Positions 45,315-54,901 of a DNA stretch of 64,000 nt are shown piece by piece. Position numbers and translations under genes: made by a program. The notes under the pieces are model-generated. The model was not told the DNA's origin. It was given only the letters and a program-made list of their open reading frames with translations, and made no database searches. Origin of the DNA: Aquanectria penicillioides (lineage: Eukaryota; Ascomycota; Sordariomycetes; Hypocreales; Nectriaceae); the NCBI GenBank assembly GCA_003415625.1, contig PYIU01000011.1, positions 2,307,001 through 2,371,000 on the forward strand, in the 5' to 3' direction. Numbering within the stretch: position 1 is the stretch's first letter; each line of letters opens with the position of its first letter.

Positions 45315-46048
45315 TGTGAATGTCTGCTGCTAATCAATGACGATGTGAGGTATCAGTGATTGTTGGTTGGGGACCGCAGAGGCGAATCGGCAATACACGA
45401 GGGAGAAGAGTCGAAATTTAAATTCTTTGTCGCCCATCATGCAGATTTGTAAGCTCTGGCGATGATTCTTGCGGCGCGTATTTGAAAGGGCGTGGGCTAC
45501 AAGAATTCGACAGACACCCTTGGTCTGACGCCGGAAATGACGACATGATCGGCCAATTCACCAAGTTGTAGGAAATTGTTAGGGTGCGTGGCTTATTACC
45601 GGACCATTTCCCAATTCCAGAGGGAGATGAACTACTAGTTTCCTTGAGCTTGTCTCATCGCCTACCCTGCACATATCCCTCCAGCATACAAGAAAACCGA
45701 GATGTTTATCACATGCCACAGTGGAACATACTGGCTCATCATGTATTACGGTTCTATTCCTAAGGCTGATCCGCTACGACAGGTGTTGCGATGGAGGTCT
45801 GCTAAATGCGACGATCATGAACGGGTACTAAACTTGCCGTGTGCAATTTGACGTTGGCCAACCAGCTAAACTCGAGATTTAAGATATCATATCTAAAAAT
45901 TTGGCTCAGACTTTGGAACAGCCCGAAATGCCGCTTGCTTTGGCGCTGGACCATTGACCAAAAAAATGCCCTGAGGAGAAGTAATACAAGCCATATCCTT
46001 CAACTGCAAAAGCTCTGCCAATGTCTATATTAAAGAAAGGTAAGTATC
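45315..46048. other. Intergenic
   Basis: Nothing recognised. Contains the HAD promoter and the 3' flank of the next reverse-strand gene. Confidence 0.45.
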
Positions 46049-46678
46049 CTAAGCTACCTGTTTTATATAATCGAGATACGATTGAACAGTCTGACACTCT
46101 CTATCAACAAGCAGAGGCTGGTCATGAACAGCGGTTAGGGTCTTGTCCTCACTGCTGAACTCATAGAAGTGAACATATCTTCCGATTGCGATGGCCCCGA
46201 ATTGTCTTCTACCCTGATATGACCCGGTCCCGCCCAAGTATCGAATTAGTTGCGTGTGGGCTTCCTTCCATACTTCTTTCTTGGATTCGTCCCCAGTGGC
46301 CTTGCATTCAATTACCAAGAACTTGGATTCATCCGTTCGCGAATGGTGTTGAAAAAGCTGAGCGACAAGGAGGTCGCAGTTGCCTCCCCCAAGGGGCGCT
46401 TTGGCGACCATAAAGCATCCTTCTCGTCTTGGGAAGACGTCGGGCAAGAGAGTGAGCCAAAATGCAGTAGTTTCAGCTGATGGTTGACCAGGGACGAGCC
46501 GATTCTGAACCCACCACTGGGTTCCCGAGTCTTCGTAATACTGATTCGTCATTAACTTGGCCATTCCCTGATTGAACAAGGAGGCGAGGTCCATACTGTG
46601 TCTTCCACTGGCTGCTGTTGAGGAAGTCGTTGAGACATTACAATAATCAAAACAAACTGTTGTTTCAGGGCTAAGCAA
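46049..46678 (-). CDS. PD-(D/E)XK-like nuclease-fold protein, uncharacterised
   Basis: 209 residues if started at 46678; the internal Met at 46594 (MDLASLFNQGMAKL) may be the true start. The core GGGNCDLLVAQLFQHH, followed about 20 residues later by KFLVIECKATGDE, has the D...ExK spacing of PD-(D/E)XK nucleases. It is followed by a helix with Gln/Tyr (AHTQLIRYLGG) and the strand FGAIAIGRYVHFYEF. Fungal genomes carry many such single-domain proteins of unknown role. DNA cleavage is possible but unproven. The C-terminal SYLDYIKQVA ends at a stop at 46049. Confidence 0.6.
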   Translation of the reverse strand: MLSPETTVCFDYCNVSTTSSTAASGRHSMDLASLFNQGMAKLMTNQYYEDSGTQWWVQNRLVPGQPSAETTAFWLTLLPDVFPRREGCFMVAKAPLGGGNCDLLVAQLFQHHSRTDESKFLVIECKATGDESKKEVWKEAHTQLIRYLGGTGSYQGRRQFGAIAIGRYVHFYEFSSEDKTLTAVHDQPLLVDRECQTVQSYLDYIKQVA

Positions 46679-47637
46679 ATGGAGATGAGAACATCAAGAT
46701 ATACAAATCTAAGTAGAGAAATTTTGTTGTAATGATGTGAAAATTATCATCAGAAAAACGCTGGTGAGCCGCTGGACGTGGACAGTCGCCTTCCTTTATA
46801 GTTTTCTTCAACAGGGATCTCAAAACTTGTCGATATCTACTGAAAATAGAACTGGCGGAAATCATAGACATGAGCCATCTTCGGAAAAGCGGAAGTTCAA
46901 ATTGGCGCTCGTTATGTGATTGTTGGTTGACAAACCGGCTAAGACCCACCATACTAGCCCTATGAAACATGGTGCTGGCACCTTACTTTCGGAGGCGCTG
47001 AATGAGAGTTTTGAAGCCAAGGACATTCGCTAATAAATCCAAACAATATGGAGACGATGCCACCATCATAAGCAACGCCCGGCGCTTAGTACTTGAACTC
47101 CATCTTCGAGGCACCTGCACCGTGCCATCGGGGGTTGCGCCGCAGACACGATGTGTTTGAGTGACCGTGGCACAACAAGTTCTAGCTAGGATGGATCTGT
47201 TAGAGAAACTTCGTGCCCTAGTCTAGTGCAACCCGCTCTGGTCGTTTCACCAACCGCCAGGAGCCTTGTTTGAAGTCGCCAGCGCTTAAATCAACCGCGA
47301 CCATGACAGGTCCCGTTTGTTTAGCTATTGGAAGATGCGTGCAAAGGGTCCAGGGTCTCGATTTAAATCCAAGTTAGCGCTGCGACTCGGGTTATGGTCA
47401 ATTTTTACCATCCGTCAATTGGCTGAAAATTATGTGCCCGGCGGCTAACTACCTTTAAGTATTGCCCATTTTTAGATCTTTCGTTGCCCGGATTTCCCCG
47501 CTCCCTGGTCTCTCAAGTTGTGCGATCCTCCACACTTTACATCACAACTGGCCTCAAAGCTTTATGGGAAGATACATCACTAATGGCTTCAGTTTGTTGT
47601 ATTTTGCGTGGTGTGCCGATATCCCGTTTTTGCCAGG
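46679..47637. other. Intergenic
   Basis: No supportable gene. Short open frames between 47460 and 47700 overlap the candidate spliced gene that follows. Confidence 0.4.
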
Positions 47638-47964
47638 ATGCCTGGGTCAAGGAGTTCAGAGCGGGTGAGTTCCTCTTCTCCTTCAGTCAGCCGATCATAT
47701 AACTGAAGCGAGAGGAGTGTTCTAATCCCGATAATCTTAGATTAAAACCAACTTCGATAGAGAAGCCGTGTTCCCCCCAGAAGAGGTGAGGTGGGATGAA
47801 GACTGGATAGAGCTGAACCCTCTGGGGGATACTATTGTGGGATTTTACGCAGTAGTGGTAAGTGGATGTTGGACGCACGGCATGTTGACGGCTAACAAGT
47901 TCTATTTTAGGGACTAGGCTTAGAAAATCTGGGGTTGATGTCGATTAATTCCGAAATTAAGTGA
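47638..47964 (+). CDS. Candidate small three-exon gene or gene fragment
   Basis: I do not recognise the family. Three short exons can be joined in frame by canonical introns: 47638-47664 (MPGSRSSER, donor GTGAGT), 47741-47857 (IKTNFDREAVFPPEEVRWDE, DWIELNPLGDTIVGFYAVV, donor GTAAGT) and 47911-47964 (GLGLENLGLMSINSEIK). A CTAAC branch-type box precedes the last acceptor. The middle exon looks like real protein: charged, with alternating hydrophobics. The sum is only about 65 residues, so it may be a small gene or a leftover piece of a larger one. Confidence 0.35.
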
Positions 47965-48333
47965 TTTCAGAAATCTGCACTCGTTTAATTTATTCAAAAA
48001 CTTGAATCATCTTTCCTGTTTTGTGAAGTTTGGTTTTGAGACCACCGCAATCACATGCTGCATGGTTGAGCTTTTGGAAGTTAAGTTTCCATATAATGAT
48101 TGACCCAGTCATTGACGTATTGGACCAGAGATTCTCAAGCCAGGTATTGGTATAAAGATATGGCCTTAAGCTGTTGAATATAGAGCAGAGAACCTGGAAG
48201 GTACATCGCCAGGAATTCAGAATTAGGTGCGAGATCGTTAATGATGTCACAACATGTCCCGTGAAATAAAGGCGGGAAAGGAATGTGGGTTCGGCGAGAT
48301 TGTAAGTAATGAATTTTTATTTAAATATAACAT
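47965..48333. other. Intergenic
   Basis: No recognisable features beyond incidental frames. Confidence 0.4.
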
Positions 48334-48920
48334 CTAATTCTGCTTTTGTTTGATTCCATTCCTAATTTGCCTTTGGGGGCTTGCTCTGTCACGGAATGTT
48401 AGATAGAATCGAGCATAGATTTGGTCAACGAACCAACTTACCGGGAAAATGTGATAACAGTCTATGAGGATATTTCCGTTATCAAACCTCTTAAAGTGTA
48501 ACCTCGCCGCCCACGCCATCTCTCCTGTGGTAGAGTCTTCATACACATACTTGCTCATCCCGTGCAACATGACCTCGTCGGTCTCTGTTGAGCTGAATGG
48601 GAACACCTTGAACACAATATGGCGTCGCGAAGCCTGACCCTTCCAAGAGCCCAGGTTCACCTCAGCAATTGCTATAATTGAGCGTGAGTCTCATGAAACG
48701 ACTGCACTCGACCAGGAAAAATACCTTGGCGTCCGTTAACATCAGTGGTTGCCTTCCTCATGACAGCATCTTCGGTGAAGCAATCAGCCCAGCACGAAGC
48801 ATTTTCCTTATCGTCAGAGAAAGTGTAAAATTTCTGGAGAAACTCTGCAAGGGGTTTATCTAAAGTCTTCTCATCGTACTTGAAAGTGTGAGCGGCAATT
48901 GCTTCTGCCGATGGCTGCAT
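48334..48920 (-). CDS. SnoaL-like (NTF2-fold) protein
   Basis: Three exons, about 158 residues. MQPSAEAIAAHTFKYDEKTL leads into LAEFLQKFYTFSDDKENASC, WADCFTEDAVM and NGRQ. An intron (about 48672-48724) joins AIAEVNLGSWKGQASRRHIVFKVF, and a 57 nt intron near the end removes SWFVDQIYARF-type text and joins HIFP to RASPQRQIRNG. The W(x)DxFTEDAV-type helix, the RHIVFKVF strand and ARLHFKRFDNGNILI are typical of fungal SnoaL-like domains, small cone-shaped folds used as isomerases, cyclases or binding proteins. It is divergent from the deacetylase-like gene, sharing the regulon B element. Confidence 0.7.
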
Positions 48921-49313
48921 CTTGAAATAGGCGTGAATTGTGAGAATAAATTTGAGGTTCAGATAGCACGAATGAGGGCGAGTAGGGAAAGAAATACATA
49001 CCTACGATGGATGCATTTTAATCATCTTTAAGCCTACCAATAAAACAAGGTTAGCCTGGCGGCGTCCTTGTGTCGGCTGCACAAAGTCCGTCGCGGACAT
49101 TAGTAGTCATGTCCGACGACAGCGGGGCAGGTCGCCCCCACCCGATATCAACCCATAGAAGGTGTTTGTATTGCAATAAGTCGTGTTGGTACAGCCGTCG
49201 AGGGTGTATTTAACCCTATTAGTTGTACACAAGAAGTTGTGTATTATACTTGCTTCATGATCATCATCCCATTCGTAAATCTTTTTTTACATTTATTATC
49301 ATTGCATTCTACC
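48921..49313. other. Divergent promoter of SnoaL-like and deacetylase-like genes
   Basis: Holds the palindrome AGTCCG-TCG-CGGACA (49085-49099), which overlaps the spaced inverted repeat at 49094-49115. No gene. Confidence 0.55.
49085..49115. promoter_or_regulatory. Regulon B inverted repeat plus palindrome, SnoaL/deacetylase
   Basis: CGGACA (49094-49099), 10 nt, TGTCCG (49110-49115). A leftward AGTCCG at 49085-49090 makes AGTCCG-N3-CGGACA, the same composite arrangement as in the aminotransferase/amidase promoter. Confidence 0.65.
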
Positions 49314-50488
49314 ATGGCTCCCAAGGCACTCTGCTGTTTTTCCGTCGATATTGATGCCGTCTGTGGATGGATTGGATCTTATGGTGGAGAGGAGTCCGTG
49401 TCTGATATTTCACGAGGTATGTGGCTGTTTGTCGCAAGCCCCATACTAGACTAATCTAGGGCCCAGGATATTTCGCTGGGACTGTCGGTGTCCGTCGTTT
49501 ATTGGATCTCTTCGCCAAGTACAACATTAAGACTACGTGGTTCATTCCAGGACACAGTCTGGAGACCTTCCCCGAGGAATGTGCTTTAATCCGAGATGCG
49601 GGACACGAGATTGGTCTCCATGGGTATTCACATGAGAACCCCAAGGACATGACCCTCGAGCAACAAAGAATAGTCTTGGATAAGACGTATCGTATGATCA
49701 CAGACTTTTGCGGAAAGGTATGGGTGCCATCAAATCAATGCAGGCAGGACTTTTATTAATTGAGTATAGCCTCCGAGAGGTTCCGTCGTGCCTTGGTGGG
49801 AGACTTCAAAGGAGGGCGCCGATTTGATGATGGAATATGGTATTCACTTGATGCGCCATGGTGTATTCTGTTTATGCTAACCATCGAAAAGGGCTGGAGT
49901 ATGACCATTCTTTCTCCCACCACGACGCTTTGCCACATTGGCTCCGAGTTGGAGATACCTGGACCAACATCGACTACTCCAAGCATCCTGATACATGGAT
50001 GAAGCCACTAGTGAAGGGAGAAACCACTGGCCTTGTGGAGATTCCTGCAAGTTGGTACTTGGATGATCTTCCCCCATGGTACGGTCTATTCCCTGAGGTT
50101 ATTGGAGATTTCTAACCGTATGACTTACTAGATGTTTATCAAGAATATGAATAACAGTCACGGATGGGTTCACCCTAGCGTTGTTGAAGACCTATGGAGG
50201 GACCACTTTGACTTTTTCTACGAGACATACGACAACTTTTGCTTCCCTGTCACTATTCACCCTGACGTTTGTGGACACCCGCATGCACTTAAGATGCTTG
50301 AAAGGTACGAAAGACCCCTCCCAATTTGAATTGGTTCTAATGCCCTGGATAGAGTTATCAAGTATCTGCTCACAAAAGAGGGTGTGGAATTTGTCAAGAT
50401 GGAAGACATCTGCGATGAGTTCAAGTCTAGGAACACTCCCCCTCCTGGAGCGAAGTTGCCTGCTGAGCCTCCGGTGCTGGAGAAATGA
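49314..50488 (+). CDS. Polysaccharide-deacetylase-fold hydrolase, cyclic-imidase/PuuE-like; frameshift suspected
   Basis: A NodB-fold enzyme of about 300 residues in six exons starting at ATG 49314. The metal site is visible: [17 protein letters not shown] (Asp) and [11 protein letters not shown] (HxxxH). Also seen: [48 protein letters not shown] (across an intron), [27 protein letters not shown] and [21 protein letters not shown]. Proteins of this type are closer to bacterial cyclic imidases, PuuE-type allantoinases and HpPgdA than to chitin deacetylases. There is no signal peptide, which fits an intracellular hydrolase. At the C5 run 50071-50075 the frame breaks. After LPP the donor (50079) and acceptor (50131) create a stop, while one more base would give the conserved LPPMMFIKN. 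It belongs to regulon B. Confidence 0.8.
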
Positions 50489-50871
50489 AGGAGATGAGTC
50501 TGATTGGGATGCCGGTAGATGGAGTATTACTCAAATGAAGCACTTGATACAAATTTAAGATGAATAGTTTTTTTCAGAACACATAACATCATGGGTTTTT
50601 ATACACATTTATTGGCACCAGGAAATGGGCTGATGCTGCGCTTCCAACTACGGACCTGACATCCCCTAGCTCAGCTAGAGTCACTGACTTTTATGACCTC
50701 CTCACATATCAAGACCGGGCTGTAAGTGGATGCAACTTCTAGTCCTGTCAATGTAGGTCGTATTTCTGCTCCAGGAACTGCATGATGGCTTAATTATGGA
50801 TTATAATCCCACACGCTCACTTCCTGGGCTGTACTTTATTCATGATTTATTGGTATCAACTATCTATTGTC
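50489..50871. other. Convergent intergenic
   Basis: 3' flanks of the deacetylase-like and amidotransferase genes. Nothing recognised. Confidence 0.45.
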
Positions 50872-51746
50872 TTACAATGGCTTCTGATCGAAAAAGAATT
50901 CTAAAAGAACCTCGCCAGCCAGTCCTGCGGTATCATCCTGATCGATGAGAGTGTTAAACTCATGGAGTTGCTGTTTGGGAATCGCCCCAGACGTGCCCAA
51001 TGGTGCAGTGCTGAGTGTATTAATAAATCGATCAAACTCTGGGTGGCCTTGGTACGTCAAAACTCGACCAGGGTCAAGAAACCCCTGCGCATCGCAGAGA
51101 GTCGATTTGCCGAGCGGTATCCATTTTGAGGGAAGTGTTGCATCTGTTGTAACTACTTCATCCTGGTGGAGAAACTGATATGAGAGCATGTTGCTCTCTA
51201 GTAATCCGGGGAACATGCTTGCGAATTCCGGAGAGAGCTTCACTTCATGAACACCCACTTCCCATCCCTTGGGGTTTTTCGCCACGCGCACTCCAAATGG
51301 AGACAAAAGAGCCTGGGAAATTATTTGATGGCCAAAACAGCCACCGTACATCTTGACACTTGGGTAGTTTGCATATACATCTGAATACGTTAGGCATTGT
51401 GCACCACGTTTTTAGTTGGTTCGAGCTTACCTTGGATAAAGCTGGATAGCTTTTGAATCCAAGGATCCTGGTCATAGGCTGATGCAGTCGAGCCGGTAAT
51501 AACAACCGCGTCAATCTCGTTCAGGTCGGGCGGGTATTCGCCATGATCAATAACGTTCCAACCGGTTACTTCTGCCGCGACACGGTTGCTAGCAGAGTTC
51601 TTCTCATTCCTCGCTTTGACAGCTCCTTGAATCCAGGTGGCGAATATTTGGTCAAATTGGCCTCGCTCTTGGGCGATCTGATCAGGGATTGTGAAGCATC
51701 GCAGAACGGCTACACGGAGCCGCCGGGGAGCGGATATCACAGCCAT
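50872..51746 (-). CDS. Class I glutamine amidotransferase-like protein
   Basis: Two exons, about 270 residues, from ATG 51746 (MAVISAPRRLRVAVLRC). An intron near 51373-51431 joins KLSSFIQ to DVYANYPSVKMYGG. The triad is intact: Cys in KMYGGCFGHQIISQAL, His and Glu in YQGHPEFDRF. The N-terminal WNVIDHGEYPPDLNEIDAVVITGS is the usual lead-in. Related stand-alone proteins include gamma-glutamyl hydrolases such as PuuD and GMP-synthase-like amidotransferases. It would hydrolyse Gln or a gamma-glutamyl amide. It is divergent from the Zn2Cys6 activator and shares its promoter with the regulon B inverted repeat. Confidence 0.85.
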
Positions 51747-52157
51747 GTTGATACCGAGGAGAAATTGGTGATGTAGCAATACCGCATCGATGCGTACACC
51801 TTCATCCAATATCACTTTAGTAATTCCCGCTTTCTATTCCGGTCACATGGCTCTCGGTGCTACCTCTATGGAGCCCGTGTCGGACAATGCGCAAAAAGTC
51901 CGACAGACGATAACGCGTGCTAGTCATGCTTATCAGTTAATGAGTGGAGTCGACCAACGATGTTACGTGCGCGTTGCGTGGTTCGAAGAAGGACGATAAG
52001 CATTGCTAAATTGGGTTAAGCTTCACCATCACGCTCTTAGTCGTGTCCACGGTTTCCGGAAGATTTTGGGGCCGGTGGTGCTCAACTTTAATGTGCGACG
52101 ACTCGTTGAACTCGGCATTTGCAAATCACCTCCGTCCACCAGAAGAAGCCCGCTACA
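51747..52157. other. Divergent promoter of amidotransferase and Zn2Cys6 activator
   Basis: Contains the 8+8 inverted repeat at 51878-51905. No gene. Confidence 0.55.
51878..51905. promoter_or_regulatory. Regulon B inverted repeat, regulator/amidotransferase
   Basis: TGTCGGAC (51878-51885), 12 nt spacer, GTCCGACA (51898-51905): a perfect 8+8 inverted repeat containing the CGGAC...GTCCG core. It lies in the activator's own promoter, as expected for autoregulation. Confidence 0.65.
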
Positions 52158-54683
52158 ATGGAGGGATTGCAGTCCATGGGAATCCCCTGGCTCAGAGCAC
52201 CACGGGACATAGCGTGTTGTCGATGCAGACGCCGGAAGAAGAAGGTGGGTACACTCCGAGACCCATGCTGTTGGTCATTGGTGTAATAGCATCGTGGAAC
52301 TGATGGACATTGTGCCTTGTAGTGCGATAAGCGGCGTCCGATCTGCGGAGAATGCTCAAGGACTGGAGCAGGTGTGCTAGATACCTATTCGGTGGACAAG
52401 TCCGCTCCATGCTAACAGTCCCAGAGTGCATACCGCTTATGCCCAAGAAGTTCAATGCGTCCAAGGAGCCCTCAGCGCGGTGAACGAACAGCAACGGACG
52501 GTTATTGGGACAAGCGGAATGTAGACTAACTGAATTGGCCAAGATACATCCATTTGTTAGAAGAGCACATCGCCAATCTTGAAACTAGACTGAAGCGGTC
52601 AAACCCATCGGTTGTTACCGATCACCTCACTCGGCAATCGTCAGTGGAAGCCGGCGTCCCAGAGGGCCCAAACCTCAACGGGGTGGCCATGGGGGAAGCT
52701 GGCGGTATGAGCCCATCGATTACTGCCCTGCTCTTGGGATCTCCGCGAGAGGCCACTGAAGACCCAGGATGGATGTTTAATGTGTTTGGGGAGAATGGGG
52801 CCATCCAGGATCAAGAACTCGAGGAGGAGAGCAGCCCTGATGAACAACCCAACGTCCCATGGCAGGCATCTCTTGAGGTCCTAGAATTCTCAGTCGATGA
52901 TCGAGTTATTGACATTTCCGACATGGTCAATGACGAAAATGACGAAGGATGCATAAGGCCACGAGCCTTTGCAAGCATCGACATGGTGTCTGAAAGGGTG
53001 TCGCAATCCTACATGGCAGAGGGTGTTGCCAGCCAATACGCTGCCGAGTACTTTACAAGCGCTCATCCCATGTGGCCGTTTCTTCACCATAAACAGTGGG
53101 ATGACTGGTGGTCGTGCTGGATAAGACCAGCGCAGGCGAAGCAGGCTATGGGGTGGAGAGCATTTTTCGTTGAAATGGTAAATTTATGCACCAGTCTCAA
53201 AGAAGCACGCATTATTTGACTGACCCAACCAGGTCCTTTCCGTAGGAGCTCTTCTCGTCAACGGATCTAACCCATCGCCTGATCACATGAGTCTATCCAA
53301 AGTGAGACCCTTCGTCATCAAACACTTCCTATACATTCTAACATGTACAAGGTTGCATATCAGCGGGCAATTAGCAAGTATGAACTGCTGAGCCTACAAG
53401 ATACGCCACAAACACTTAAAACCCAATCTTCCCTTTTACTCACAGTCCATGCCATGCATCTTGACTCTGTTGGCGAATTATTCCAACGAGCTTCTGAGGC
53501 CATCAAAAACTGCAATTTATCTAGCTTGGCCTATCACAGGTCGAGATTAAAGGGTCGACAATCCTCCAATCCAGACTTAGAGGAAGTTATTCACAAAATG
53601 ACATTACGCACTTGCGTTGTAATCGATATTTTGCTGTCCAACTCGATGGACCACGCAGTATGCATCGACAGCTCTTCAGTCCAGAATGAGGTATGTACCA
53701 GCGTATCATGGATACTTATTCCAATCTCACAGAATACAGGACTTAATGGACAGCGAAGTCCAACACATAAGCTTTGAAGAGTTGCGTCTGACTTACCCTT
53801 ACAGCGACATGTCACCATCTCCAGTGGACATTGCTCTGGAGGAACACATGTTCTGGCTCCGGCGGATTCAATATCGCATCCTCCGCATCACGCAGCAGCT
53901 TGAGCACGAGTCGATCAAGAATGGCCATCCTGTCCCTAATCTTTGGCGCTCGCGACCGAAGTACGACTTGGATAGATGGATCCAGGGAATCACAAATCTC
54001 AACGCCTCCCAGGAACGTCGCCGCCGATTTTTATCTACCGCATGGCTGAAGAAGCTTGCAAATTACACTATTATATCACTTTTTCCGAATCCGTTACTGG
54101 CAGTTCGTGGAGGAGACGCCCGATATTTAGTCAAAGCTGCCTGCTCCGTGCTGATTTCATTTCGCCGATTGCGAGTAAAAGACCACACAACTTGTTATAC
54201 CTGGACCGCGGTTTGTCACCTCCTCCCCAATCAAGTGGCTTCGTGTTTCTGATAATGGGACCATAGTTACTACATCAGTTCCAAGCTGCCGTGACAGTGA
54301 TGTTTTGCCTCTGGGCGACTCCCACTCACCAGCAGCTGGAATTCTACGATAGACGCACCATCTGCGAGTCGCTATTTGCTGGACTCGCAACTTTGGTCGA
54401 CTTTGCTAGCAAATGGGAAGTCGCCCGGGTGTTTCGAGAAGTTTTTGAGATTCTGACCGAGTGTCTTCCCATTACCGAATATGGAGATCCAAAGCAGCAG
54501 TGGACCATCTCCCCGGCCAGGACAGAGGATCTGAACCAATTAATCAAGGAGATGGAGGATCTCAAGGCCCAGCCAAAGGTGCTTTCAATGCTGAAAACAA
54601 TCTTGCGGGGTCCTCGTCCGGCATTTAGCCCGCCTTCAATATCTGAGACGCAGTGGATCCAGTATGAATATGTCGATCAGTAA
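52158..54683 (+). CDS. Zn(II)2Cys6 transcription activator of regulon B
   Basis: The zinc cluster is hidden across three small exons. Exon 1 (52158-52244) ends DIACCRCRRRKKK; exon 2 (52323-52371) gives CDKRRPICGECSRTGA; exon 3 (52425-52479) gives ECIPLMPKKFNASKEPSAR. Exon 4 (from 52544) continues YIHLLEEHIANLETRLKRS, a coiled-coil dimerisation helix. All six Cys are present (CxxC-x6-C...CxxC-x6-C). The middle region has QYAAEYFTSAHPMWPFLHHKQW, typical of the fungal-specific domain. Further introns lie near 53176-53232, 53300-53350, 53690-53739 and 54211-54278. No stop interrupts the joined frame. It is divergent from the amidotransferase, with a perfect CGG...CCG inverted repeat between them, so it is the likely reader of the six shared promoter elements. 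Confidence 0.85.
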
Positions 54684-54901
54684 CTTGGCTAGGAATATGT
54701 GTTAAGCTCGGTAAAGCGAATCGGAGCAAGCCTCAACCTTGATTATATTTCTCCCTGAGCTTGATTCAGTAAATCTATCTTTTGTTAATCTATTTATCAC
54801 GCATTATCTATGAATAGGACGTCTATCGAGCTAAGAATGGATGACAAACAAACCCTTTCCATCTTGTGCCTGAGGAAAATTGCCCTTTTCATAGGCTCAT
54901 C
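54684..54901. other. Convergent intergenic
   Basis: 3' flanks of the activator and the isocitrate-lyase-like gene. Nothing recognised. Confidence 0.4.

Noticed and set aside
52360..52500. Apparent frameshift in the zinc cluster of the activator
   Set aside because: A normal intron (52372-52424, branch TGCTAAC) restores CGECSRTGAEC, so no break is needed.
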